Assembly (NCBI RefSeq): GCF_014467075.1 | Contig: NZ_AP023027.1 | Location: forward strand, 1,677,501-1,741,500 | DNA length: 64,000 bases | Direction of reading: 5' to 3' | Origin: Anaerostipes caccae L1-92 | GTDB taxonomy: Bacteria; Bacillota; Clostridia; Lachnospirales; Lachnospiraceae | Shown: one piece after another, positions 36,501-44,920 of the stretch | Layout: each line of letters starts with the position of its first letter | Position numbering within the stretch: the stretch's first letter is position 1 | Notes under the pieces: model-generated | The model's database searches: none | What the model was told of the DNA's origin: nothing | The model's input: only the letters and a program-made list of their open reading frames with translations | Position numbers and translations under genes: made by a program

Positions 36501-38552
36501 ATGCAGATGTCGAATCGGATTAAAGAAATAATAGAAGTGATTCTGAACAGTAAAGGTTATGTGACGATCGGTGAAATCGCGAAGCAGATCAATGTGTCTG
36601 ACCGCACGGTATACCGTGAGATTCCGGAAGTCACAGAGATTATGAGGGAATACGGAGTACAGCTTAATACAGTCAGCAAGAAAGGCATGGCCGCAGTGGG
36701 GAGCTTAGAGGACATGAAATCTCTGCGCATTTCTCTGGGGATGGAAAAACAGATTTATATTGTAGATCCCAGAGAACGAATTGATTTTATTTTATTATAT
36801 CTTCTTCAGCAGGATGATTACATAAAAACAGAAGCACTGGCCATTGACCATCATACATCCGTGCCCACAGTGCGAAATGACCTGAAAAAGGTAAAGGAGC
36901 AGTTAGGTGTGTACGATCTTCACCTGATCCAGAAAAAGGGGGAGGGAATCCTGCTCACAGGCAGTGAGATCGAGAAGAATGCGCTGATGATCAATATTCT
37001 TCTGAATCATGCAGATGAAGCCACTCTCTATCAATGGCTGAGGAGAGAAGGGGATGTGTCGAATCCGTTTACAAAGAGGATGGAAGAGTACGGATATCTC
37101 GATGTGATGTCGGCATGTTACCTTAGAATGAAAAATATCATACGGGATCAGTGTGAACTGCCGGCTATGATCAAAGACCGGGAGTACTTGGAATATATAC
37201 TGCTGATCGCCATGATGATCGGCTGTCATCAAAAGGGACAGCCCTATGAGAAAGTGTTTGAGACTGAGAATTTTAAAGGAGAAGAACAGAGGGTTACCCG
37301 GCAGGTGAAAAGAGAGCTGGAAGAGGAATTTCATATTCTGCTGAGCCAGGAGGAAGAACAGTATATAAAATGGGTGCTTCATATGGGAATGATCCAGGAT
37401 ACATCAAGCGTCTATACGGTCAAAAACCGTATTCTGGATTCTAAAATCCATACATTCATTGAATATGTGGAAGACCGTATGGGGCTTCAGCTGATCCGGG
37501 ACAAAGAATTAAAAGAAAGCCTGTATGTTCATATAGAGAGGGCTTTGACAAGAATCCGAAGCGGTATGTGTATTTCTAATCCGCTGATCGAGGATGTGAA
37601 AAAAGACTATGAAGAACTGTTCGGGATTATCCGGGAAGGTGCAGACAGGATTTTTCAGGATGATTTCTTCCCCGATGATGAGATCGGCTATCTGGTACTT
37701 TATTTTGCAGTGTCTCTGGATAAAGTCATGAAGCGTTCATTCCGGATTCTCGTCGTCTGTTCCGGCGGCATGGGCTCTTCCAAAATGCTCGCCCACCGGG
37801 TAGAACAGGAAATTCCGGAAATATGCGTGAGCAAAGAGGTATCGCTGGTCGGGTTCGGTCAGGAAAATCTGGACGAGTATGATCTGATCTTATCCACAAT
37901 TCCTCTCTATATTGATAAACGGAATTATCTGAAAGTATCGCCGCTTTTAAGCAGTAATGAATTGGAACAAATCCATGAAGCGATCAAACGCCACAAATAT
38001 AAAACGATGCGCAAGATAACGGTCCGGGAACAGGAACGCCGCCAGCTGGAATCCAGGGATAATATAGAATCGCTTGAAACACTGCGCCTGCTCATGGATA
38101 CAGGCTTGAGAGTTATCAGACAATTCAGGATCGTTGAGACAAGGGAAAAAGATTTAAAAAACAACCTTCTGCGGATATTATCGGAAGAAAGCCTGTGTTC
38201 CCTGCCGGAAACAGAAGAAAAAATGAAGAAACAGCAGTCCTACTATATTCCGGTAACGGACATGGTCTATTACGAAGCAGTCCTTGCCCGAATGCCGGAA
38301 CCGAAGCTTTTTGCTGCTCACTATCATGACGATCAATATTTGTCCAACGGAGAAAAGTACACGGATGTCATTTATGCCGTTTATCCGGATCAGGCGTCGG
38401 AATATGAAAAAAATATTTTAAATCGTATGCTGGAAAGTGTGATCGAGGACAGGGATATCCAGGAAATGATCCACAGAGCAGATGAGAAAGGAGTCAGACA
38501 GTGGTTCGGATATCAGTTTAAACAGTATCTGGCGGAACTGCTGGCTGTATAA
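36501..38552 (+). CDS. MtlR/BglG-type PRD transcriptional regulator with EIIB- and EIIA-like domains
   Basis: This 683-residue protein has two N-terminal helix-turn-helix domains (GEIAKQINVSDRTVYREI and a second near VPTVRNDLKKV), two PRD domains with conserved His, an EIIB-like domain with Cys in VVCSGGMGSSKM, and a degenerate EIIA-like C terminus. Such proteins activate PTS sugar operons when phosphorylated. A GAGGTGA site supports the ATG at 36501 (an alternative GTG lies at 36492). The mannitol-1-phosphate dehydrogenase gene downstream makes mannitol the likely sugar, though no mannitol permease is in the window. Confidence 0.87.
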   Translation: MQMSNRIKEIIEVILNSKGYVTIGEIAKQINVSDRTVYREIPEVTEIMREYGVQLNTVSKKGMAAVGSLEDMKSLRISLGMEKQIYIVDPRERIDFILLYLLQQDDYIKTEALAIDHHTSVPTVRNDLKKVKEQLGVYDLHLIQKKGEGILLTGSEIEKNALMINILLNHADEATLYQWLRREGDVSNPFTKRMEEYGYLDVMSACYLRMKNIIRDQCELPAMIKDREYLEYILLIAMMIGCHQKGQPYEKVFETENFKGEEQRVTRQVKRELEEEFHILLSQEEEQYIKWVLHMGMIQDTSSVYTVKNRILDSKIHTFIEYVEDRMGLQLIRDKELKESLYVHIERALTRIRSGMCISNPLIEDVKKDYEELFGIIREGADRIFQDDFFPDDEIGYLVLYFAVSLDKVMKRSFRILVVCSGGMGSSKMLAHRVEQEIPEICVSKEVSLVGFGQENLDEYDLILSTIPLYIDKRNYLKVSPLLSSNELEQIHEAIKRHKYKTMRKITVREQERRQLESRDNIESLETLRLLMDTGLRVIRQFRIVETREKDLKNNLLRILSEESLCSLPETEEKMKKQQSYYIPVTDMVYYEAVLARMPEPKLFAAHYHDDQYLSNGEKYTDVIYAVYPDQASEYEKNILNRMLESVIEDRDIQEMIHRADEKGVRQWFGYQFKQYLAELLAV

Positions 38553-38556
38553 TACA

Positions 38557-38593
38557 AAAAACGGACATTCCGAACAGAATGCCCGTTTTTTTT
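38557..38593 (+). terminator. Terminator after the MtlR-like gene
   Basis: A 14-bp stem with one mismatch (38557-38570 with 38577-38590) and a run of eight T residues. Confidence 0.8.
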
Positions 38594-38678
38594 GTGTCTG
38601 TGCCACAGTGATAATTTTGTCAAAATAAAATTGAAAAAAACAGAACTGGAACAGATGGATTTTCCAAAACAAGCTTTC

Positions 38679-38684
38679 TATAAT
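38679..38684 (+). promoter_or_regulatory. -10 box of the mtlD operon
   Basis: TATAAT at 38679-38684 has no good -35 box 16-18 bases upstream, which fits a promoter that needs an activator such as the MtlR-like protein. Confidence 0.45.
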
Positions 38685-38742
38685 AAGATCATAGGCAAAC
38701 AACACACCTTTAACATTATGATTTGTAGAAAAGGAGATTTTT

Positions 38743-39906
38743 ATGAAAGCGGTACATTTTGGAGCAGGAAAAATCGGCAGAGGATTTATAGCAGACTTAT
38801 TACATAATACAGGATATGAGATTACGTTTGTCGATGTAAATGAAAAATTAAATGCTGAGATGAATCAGTATCACAATTATTACCTGTATGTAATCCAGGA
38901 AGATTACAGAAGAAAAGAGATCGATAAAGTCTCTGCATTATCTCCGATTACGCAGCCGGAAGAAGTGACACAGGCGATTACAGACGCCGATCTGGTGACA
39001 ACAGCAGTCATCGCAGACAATTTTCCAAAGATCGCAAACAACCTGGCAGCTGGATTAAAAGCCAGATTAGACGCAGGAAAAGAAAGGGTCAATGTAATCC
39101 CATGTGAGAATGCTTTTTACTGCGGGGTTATGTTAAAGAAAGAACTGTTAAAGACAGGGATTCTCACAGAGGAGGAACTGGATAAGATCGCCGGAATCCC
39201 GAGCACAGCAGTGGACCGTATGGTGTTTGCAGCTGACCGTGACGGAAGAGACGGAATTGATGTGGGCAATACATTTGAACTTGTCATTGAAAAAGAGCAG
39301 TTGGTGGACCCGGATGCCGAGCCGATCAAAGATGCAGAATATGCTGACAACCTCGATAAGTATTTAGAAAGAAAACTTTGTGTTGTCAATGGCGGACATA
39401 CGATGTCAGCTTACATCGCCCGCCAGATGGGTTATGATATTATTCAGGACTACTTTATGGTGCCGGAAAACAAACAACTGACGAGAGACATTATGCTTCA
39501 GGCCGGCGCATTTATCGAGAAAAAACATGGTTTTGCACATGAAGATATGGTTGATTATATTGACGCTACCATCGGACGCTGGTCTACACCAGGTGTCAAA
39601 GATACTGTTGAGCGGATCGCTAAAGCTCCGATCCGGAAGCTGGATCCGGAAGACCGTATGGTGAAACCGGCTGTTCAATGTGAAGAGTACGGACTTGCAA
39701 ATGACCTGATCCTGAAGGGAATCGCGGCAGCATTCTTATATGACATGGACGGGGATGAGCAGGCTGCCCAGATTCAGGCATATATCAGTGAAAACGGAAT
39801 TGAAAAAGCAGTTTCACACTATACCGGAATCGAAGCTGGAAGCAGAATTTATAATGAAATTTTAAAATATTATAACGAGTATGCAGCCCAAAAAACAAAT
39901 AAATAA
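38743..39906 (+). CDS. mtlD: Mannitol-1-phosphate 5-dehydrogenase
   Basis: This 387-residue protein has the NAD-binding MKAVHFGAGKIGRGFI at the N terminus, VIPCENAFY, VDRMVFAADR and the C-terminal NGGHTMSAYIARQMG and DYIDATIGRWS motifs of MtlD. It interconverts mannitol 1-phosphate and fructose 6-phosphate in the cytoplasm. The following two genes use fructose 6-phosphate-linked chemistry, which makes a coherent operon. An AAAGGAG site lies upstream. No mannitol PTS permease gene is near. Confidence 0.96.
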   Translation: MKAVHFGAGKIGRGFIADLLHNTGYEITFVDVNEKLNAEMNQYHNYYLYVIQEDYRRKEIDKVSALSPITQPEEVTQAITDADLVTTAVIADNFPKIANNLAAGLKARLDAGKERVNVIPCENAFYCGVMLKKELLKTGILTEEELDKIAGIPSTAVDRMVFAADRDGRDGIDVGNTFELVIEKEQLVDPDAEPIKDAEYADNLDKYLERKLCVVNGGHTMSAYIARQMGYDIIQDYFMVPENKQLTRDIMLQAGAFIEKKHGFAHEDMVDYIDATIGRWSTPGVKDTVERIAKAPIRKLDPEDRMVKPAVQCEEYGLANDLILKGIAAAFLYDMDGDEQAAQIQAYISENGIEKAVSHYTGIEAGSRIYNEILKYYNEYAAQKTNK

Positions 39907-39925
39907 ATTTTAGGAGGAAAAAAGA

Positions 39926-40552
39926 ATGAAATTACAGCTGGCATTGGATGAAATGAATCTTGTGGACGCCCTGCGTTTTGCCGATAAGGTTGCGGAACAT
40001 GTTGACATTATTGAAGTGGGAACACCTTTTGTTATGGACGAAGGAATGAGGGGAGTGCGTGAATTTCACCGTTTCTTCCCGGATAAGGAGATCCTGGCGG
40101 ATTTAAAGATCATGGACGGAGGATATTTAGAAGCAAGCTATGCCTATGAGGCAGGGGCTGCCTATGCTACCATTTTGGGAGTTTCTGATAATTTGACAAT
40201 AGAAGGAGCCTTAAAAGCTGCCAGAGATTATGAAAGAAAACTGGTCGTAGATATGATTTGTGTGGAAGACCTTCCGGCAAGGATCGCAAAAATGGAAGAG
40301 ATCGGAGTGGATATCCTGGCTGTGCACACCGGAGCCGACCAGCAGGCAGCGGGAAGAGAACCTATTCAGGATCTGGAAGTTATGACAGCAAATGCAAAGA
40401 AATCTCAGATTGCCGTAGCAGGAGGAATCAACAGTAAGACTATCGGCAAATATGTAGAATTAAAACCAGATATCGTGATCGTTGGATCTGCTATCGGTCA
40501 TGCGGATGATCCGGTTGCAGAAGCAAAAGCAATTCAAGATGCATTATTATAA
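39926..40552 (+). CDS. hxlA: 3-hexulose-6-phosphate synthase
   Basis: This 208-residue TIM-barrel protein has LALDEMNL, the IIEVGTPF and ADLKIMDGG motifs (Asp-Lys-x-x-Asp metal/phosphate site) and the C-terminal phosphate loop VAGGINSKT and VIVGSAIG. It condenses ribulose 5-phosphate and formaldehyde, reversibly. It lies 19 bases after mtlD and 19 bases before the isomerase gene. In anaerobes without the oxidative pentose phosphate branch this pair may run in reverse to make pentose phosphate. Confidence 0.95.
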   Translation: MKLQLALDEMNLVDALRFADKVAEHVDIIEVGTPFVMDEGMRGVREFHRFFPDKEILADLKIMDGGYLEASYAYEAGAAYATILGVSDNLTIEGALKAARDYERKLVVDMICVEDLPARIAKMEEIGVDILAVHTGADQQAAGREPIQDLEVMTANAKKSQIAVAGGINSKTIGKYVELKPDIVIVGSAIGHADDPVAEAKAIQDALL

Positions 40553-40571
40553 TCAAGGAGGAAGAAAGAAT

Positions 40572-41129
40572 ATGAGCGAGTGCAAAAATGTTTTTTCCAT
40601 TTTAAACGAATTAATGGAAAACGCAAAAGAAATCCAGAATGAAGACGTGTTAAAGGTAGAAGATCTGATTATGAACGCAAAAAGGATCTTCGTAGGCGGA
40701 GCAGGGCGGTCCGGCTTTGCTGCCAGAGGGTTCTCTAACCGGCTGATGCATTTGGGATTTCAGGTTTATTTTGTGGGGGAGCCTACGACTCCTAGTATCC
40801 AGGAAGGTGACCTGCTGATTGTCGGTTCAGGCTCAGGGAATACAGCCAGCTTAGTTTCCAATGCCAAGACTGCAAAGGCTCAGGGAGCAAAGGTTGCGAC
40901 TGTCACAATGTTCCCAGAAAATAAGATAGGTTCTATGGCAGATGCGGCCATCCGCATTCCGGGAGTGACAGAAAAATGTGCAGGCCAGGGAAAAGGCAGC
41001 GTCCAGTCTTCCGGGTCTTCTTTTGAAGAATTGACATGGATCACATATGACGCTATCGTCATGGATTTGATGAGGATCACAAAACAGGGTGACAAGGAAT
41101 TGTTTGCACGTCACGCAAATATGGAATAA
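40572..41129 (+). CDS. hxlB: 6-phospho-3-hexuloisomerase (SIS domain)
   Basis: This 185-residue SIS-domain protein has VGGAGRSGFAARGF, LIVGSGSGNTASL and the C-terminal GSSFEELTWITYDAIV. These match PHI, which interconverts 3-hexulose 6-phosphate and fructose 6-phosphate. The AGGAGG site picks the ATG at 40572; an earlier in-frame ATG lies inside hxlA. Together with HxlA it links fructose 6-phosphate to ribulose 5-phosphate and formaldehyde. Confidence 0.94.
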   Translation: MSECKNVFSILNELMENAKEIQNEDVLKVEDLIMNAKRIFVGGAGRSGFAARGFSNRLMHLGFQVYFVGEPTTPSIQEGDLLIVGSGSGNTASLVSNAKTAKAQGAKVATVTMFPENKIGSMADAAIRIPGVTEKCAGQGKGSVQSSGSSFEELTWITYDAIVMDLMRITKQGDKELFARHANME

Positions 41130-41156
41130 TTAAGACGGAAACGGAAGGAGATTCAA

Positions 41157-42365
41157 ATGAATGATTTTACATTTTTAAGCCCTACCAGACTGGTTGTGGG
41201 AAGAGATGCAGAAAAAGAAACGGGAAAATGGATCAAAGAATACGGCGGAACAACCGTGCTGGTACATCACGACAGCGGATTTGTAAAACAAAACGGATTT
41301 GTCGACAAAGTGATCGATATGTTAAAAGCAGACGGATTGAAGGTAGTGGAACTCGGAGGAGTTGTCCCGAACCCTCATTTGTCAAAGGTTTATGAGGGGA
41401 TCGAACTCTGTAAGAAAGAGGGCGTCGATTTTCTTCTGGCCATCGGCGGAGGAAGCGTTATCGATTCTACAAAGGCGATTGCCATGGGTCTTCCTTATGA
41501 AGGAGACGTCTGGGATTTCTTTATCGAAGAAGACGGGGTACCTCATGATGTGCCGACAAAGAGTACTCCTCTAGGTGTCATTCTTACCATTGCCGCCACA
41601 GGAAGTGAGGCGTCTAACAGCTGTGTTATTACAAAAGCAGACGAAAACTTAAAACGGTTCTGTGACAATGACATCAACCGTGCCAGATTTGCCATTGAAA
41701 ATCCGGAACTTACAATGACTCTGCCTCCATTCCAGACGGCATGCGGTATCATTGACATCATGTCTCACTCCTTTGAGAGATATTTTACTCCTGAAAAGGA
41801 AAATGACATACTGACGGACTATTTATGTGAGGCTATTTTCCACACATGTATGGACTGCGGACGGATTCTCATGAAAGATCCGGAAAATTACGAGGCAAGA
41901 GCCAGCATCATGGTGGCATCGACCCTTTCGCACAATGGTCTGACCGGCATGGGAAGAACCGGCGACTGGGCATCCCATTTCATCGAGCATGAGTTATCCG
42001 GTGAATACCAGAGCGTAACTCACGGAGCAGGGCTTGCGGTGATTACTCCTGCATGGATGAAATATGTGTACAAAGACAATATGGACAAATTTATAAAATG
42101 GGCAACTCGTGTTATGGGAGTGTCTATGGACTATGGCGATCCGGAGAGAACTGTACTGGAAGCCATCGACCGTTTAGAATTGTTTTTCTTAAGCCTTGGA
42201 GTTCCGACAAAATTAAGGGATGTTCCCGGAGTTGAGGATTTAGATGAAGAAGTGATGGAGCGCATGGCGAAACGAGTACGCGTTGTCCATGAGGACGGAA
42301 GCATCGGCTGGGTGCGCCGCTTAAATACAGAAGATATTGTAGAAATATTTAAACTGGCGATGTAA
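41157..42365 (+). CDS. Iron-containing alcohol dehydrogenase (butanol dehydrogenase type)
   Basis: This 402-residue protein has GGGSVIDSTKA, the metal pattern IIDIMSHSFERY, HFIEHELSG and SVTHGAGLAV, as in group III alcohol dehydrogenases. It lies 27 bases after hxlB and ends at a terminator. It is similar in layout to the protein at 16343. If HxlA/HxlB run in reverse, this enzyme could reduce the formaldehyde formed, or another aldehyde. The real substrate is not known. Confidence 0.88.
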   Translation: MNDFTFLSPTRLVVGRDAEKETGKWIKEYGGTTVLVHHDSGFVKQNGFVDKVIDMLKADGLKVVELGGVVPNPHLSKVYEGIELCKKEGVDFLLAIGGGSVIDSTKAIAMGLPYEGDVWDFFIEEDGVPHDVPTKSTPLGVILTIAATGSEASNSCVITKADENLKRFCDNDINRARFAIENPELTMTLPPFQTACGIIDIMSHSFERYFTPEKENDILTDYLCEAIFHTCMDCGRILMKDPENYEARASIMVASTLSHNGLTGMGRTGDWASHFIEHELSGEYQSVTHGAGLAVITPAWMKYVYKDNMDKFIKWATRVMGVSMDYGDPERTVLEAIDRLELFFLSLGVPTKLRDVPGVEDLDEEVMERMAKRVRVVHEDGSIGWVRRLNTEDIVEIFKLAM

Positions 42366-42376
42366 AAAATAATGAA

Positions 42377-42429
42377 AGAAAGTCCCACAGTGAAAAAGAC
42401 TGCTGTCTTTTATCACTGTGGGACTTTCT
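42377..42429 (+). terminator. Long hairpin terminator after the mtlD-hxlAB-adh operon
   Basis: A stem of about 24 bp with one bulge (42377-42400 with 42405-42429) and a four-base loop; the core is GTCCCACAGTG. Confidence 0.75.
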
Positions 42430-42461
42430 GCGGTTTGGTGAAAAGTTTTATACTTATTTTA

Positions 42462-42490
42462 TTGATAATCAGTCAAAATTGACATATAAT
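42462..42490 (+). promoter_or_regulatory. Promoter of the hydrogenase operon
   Basis: TTGATA at 42462-42467 and a consensus TATAAT at 42485-42490 with a 17-base spacer. Confidence 0.65.
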
Positions 42491-42544
42491 TAACGGTGAT
42501 TGATAAAAATTTAACCAAAATGCACAACGTAAAGGAGGTATCTC

Positions 42545-43018
42545 ATGTTAAACCAGGCCTACTATGACAAAACAGATGAGATCATAGCATCTCACGGGCT
42601 TACGCAGGCTGCTTTGATCCCGATCATCCAGGATATTCAGGCAGAATACCGCTATCTTCCGCCGGAGCTTTTAAGTTATGTGGCATCAAAGCTGTCCATT
42701 GACGAAGCCAAGGCGTACAGTGTTGCGACCTTTTATGAAAATTTTTCTTTTGAGCCAAAAGGAAAATATATCATTAAAGTCTGCAACGGAACAGCCTGTC
42801 ATGTCCGCAAATCGGTCTCCATTCTGGAACGTCTTTACAGTGAACTGGGGCTCTCAGAGGAGAAAGCGACTACGGATGATATGATGTTCACGCTGGAGAC
42901 CGTTTCCTGTCTCGGCGCCTGCGGTCTTGCACCGGTCATCACCGTCAATGACAAAGTCTATCCGGCGATGACCCCGGATGCTGCCGCTGAACTGATTCGA
43001 GAACTGAGAGGAGCTTAG
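42545..43018 (+). CDS. [2Fe-2S] NuoE-like subunit of a bifurcating-type hydrogenase
   Basis: This 157-residue thioredoxin-fold protein has the four cluster Cys in CNGTACHVR and TVSCLGACG spacing, as in NuoE/HndA/HydC. The GGAGG site precedes the ATG. The stop is directly followed by the NuoF-like gene. It passes electrons within the NADH-linked hydrogenase complex in the cytoplasm. Confidence 0.94.
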   Translation: MLNQAYYDKTDEIIASHGLTQAALIPIIQDIQAEYRYLPPELLSYVASKLSIDEAKAYSVATFYENFSFEPKGKYIIKVCNGTACHVRKSVSILERLYSELGLSEEKATTDDMMFTLETVSCLGACGLAPVITVNDKVYPAMTPDAAAELIRELRGA

Positions 43019-44908
43019 ATGATGAAAAAGATTGAAAACAGAGAAGCTCTCGGACAGATCCGTCAGACTTCCAGGGAGCAGATGAACAAAAGTAAGTGCC
43101 GGGTCCTGATCTGTGCAGGTACAGGCTGTCTTTCCGGAGGGTCCGGTGCCATCTATGACAGGATGTGTGAGTTAGTGGGGGAACATCCAGACGTAGAAGT
43201 CCATTTCGGACCGGAGATTGCACACGGAGACGGTGAGATTGGAATTAAAAAAAGCGGATGCCATGGCTTCTGCGAGATGGGTCCTTTGATGAGGATCGAG
43301 CCTCAGGGAATCCTATATACGAAGGTGAAGCTGGAAGACTGTGAGGAAATTTTTCACAGGACGATCGAAAAGGGGGAACCGATCAGGCATCTGTTATTCA
43401 AGAGGGATGGAATTGAATATCAGAGACAGGAAGAGATTCCCTTCTATAAAAAACAGACGAGAATCGTGCTGAAAAACTGCGGGCATATTGACGCAGAACA
43501 CATAGAGGAATATTTGTCCATCGGCGGATACGAGGCTCTGGAAAAAGCACTGTTTGACATGAAGCCGGAAGAGGTGATCAGCGAAATATCTGAGTCGAAC
43601 TTAAGAGGGCGGGGAGGCGGAGGTTTCCCGACAGGGTATAAGTGGTCCCAGGTAGCCGGACAGGAAGAGAAAATCCGCTATGTCGTATGCAACGGAGACG
43701 AGGGAGACCCGGGTGCATTTATGGACCGGAGCATCATGGAGGGAGATCCCCACAAGATGATCGAAGGCATCATGATTGCAGCCTATGCGGTGGGTGCTCA
43801 GGAAGGATACATTTACGTGCGGGCCGAATACCCACTGGCAATCAGCCGTCTGAAACGGGCTATAGAACAGGCGGAAGAATACGGACTTCTGGGAGATCAT
43901 ATCCTGGGAACCGATTTTTCTTTCCACTTACATATCAATAAAGGAGCAGGTGCTTTCGTTTGCGGAGAGGGAAGCGCACTGACGGCATCCATCGAGGGCA
44001 ACCGGGGAATGCCCCGTGTAAAACCGCCGAGAACCGTGGAACAGGGACTGTTCGGAAAGCCGACGGTGCTGAATAATGTAGAGACGTTCGCCAATGTACC
44101 GATGATCATCACAGAAGGGGCACAGTGGTTTAAAGGGATCGGACCGGAAAAGAGTCCCGGAACCAAGGCGTTTGCCCTGACAGGCAGTGTCAACCACACG
44201 GGCCTGATCGAGGTGCCTATGGGAACGACGCTCCGGGAAGTGATCTATGACATCGGCGGAGGAATCAAGGGAGACGGAGAATTCAAGGCGGTACAGATCG
44301 GAGGACCGTCCGGAGGATGTCTGATCACACCGCACCTGGATGTAAATCTGGACTTTGATTCCCTGAAAAAAATGGGTGCCATGATCGGTTCCGGAGGCCT
44401 TGTTGTCATGGATGACAGCACCTGTATGGTAGAAGTGGCACGGTTTTTCATGAACTTTACCCAGAATGAAAGCTGCGGAAAATGTGTTCCCTGCCGGGAA
44501 GGAACCAAGCGAATGCTGGAGATACTTGAGCGGATCGTAGAAGGAAAAGGAAAGCCTGAAGATCTGGATCTTTTAGAGGAACTTGCCACGACGATCACAG
44601 AGACGGCACTCTGCGGATTGGGAAAAAGTGCTGCCCTCCCTGTCATGAGTACCCTTAAGCTGTTCCGCGATGAGTATGTGGAACATGTGGTCGACAAGAA
44701 GTGTGCTTCTCATAACTGCAGTGCCCTGAGAAGATTTATCATCAGCCCGGAACGCTGCAAAGGATGTTCCAAGTGTGCAAGGAACTGTCCGGCAGACGCC
44801 ATCAGCGGACGGATCAAAGAACCGTATGTAATTGACAATGATAAATGCATTAAGTGCGGTGCATGTGAGAGTGCCTGTGCGTTTGGTGCGATCCATATTG
44901 AAGGGTAG
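43019..44908 (+). CDS. NuoF-like NADH-binding, FMN and Fe-S subunit of the hydrogenase
   Basis: This 629-residue protein has an N-terminal thioredoxin-like [2Fe-2S] domain (CAGTGCLSGG, GCHGFCEMGP), the NADH/FMN site (GRGGGGFPTG, CNGDEGDPGAF), an SLBB region, a [4Fe-4S] motif ESCGKCVPCREG and two C-terminal ferredoxin clusters (CKGCSKCARNC, CIKCGACESAC). This order is that of HydB/HndC, where NADH and ferredoxin are coupled. Two ATG codons in a row start the frame directly after the first gene's stop. Confidence 0.95.
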   Translation: MMKKIENREALGQIRQTSREQMNKSKCRVLICAGTGCLSGGSGAIYDRMCELVGEHPDVEVHFGPEIAHGDGEIGIKKSGCHGFCEMGPLMRIEPQGILYTKVKLEDCEEIFHRTIEKGEPIRHLLFKRDGIEYQRQEEIPFYKKQTRIVLKNCGHIDAEHIEEYLSIGGYEALEKALFDMKPEEVISEISESNLRGRGGGGFPTGYKWSQVAGQEEKIRYVVCNGDEGDPGAFMDRSIMEGDPHKMIEGIMIAAYAVGAQEGYIYVRAEYPLAISRLKRAIEQAEEYGLLGDHILGTDFSFHLHINKGAGAFVCGEGSALTASIEGNRGMPRVKPPRTVEQGLFGKPTVLNNVETFANVPMIITEGAQWFKGIGPEKSPGTKAFALTGSVNHTGLIEVPMGTTLREVIYDIGGGIKGDGEFKAVQIGGPSGGCLITPHLDVNLDFDSLKKMGAMIGSGGLVVMDDSTCMVEVARFFMNFTQNESCGKCVPCREGTKRMLEILERIVEGKGKPEDLDLLEELATTITETALCGLGKSAALPVMSTLKLFRDEYVEHVVDKKCASHNCSALRRFIISPERCKGCSKCARNCPADAISGRIKEPYVIDNDKCIKCGACESACAFGAIHIEG

Positions 44909-44920
44909 GAGGAGAAGAAC

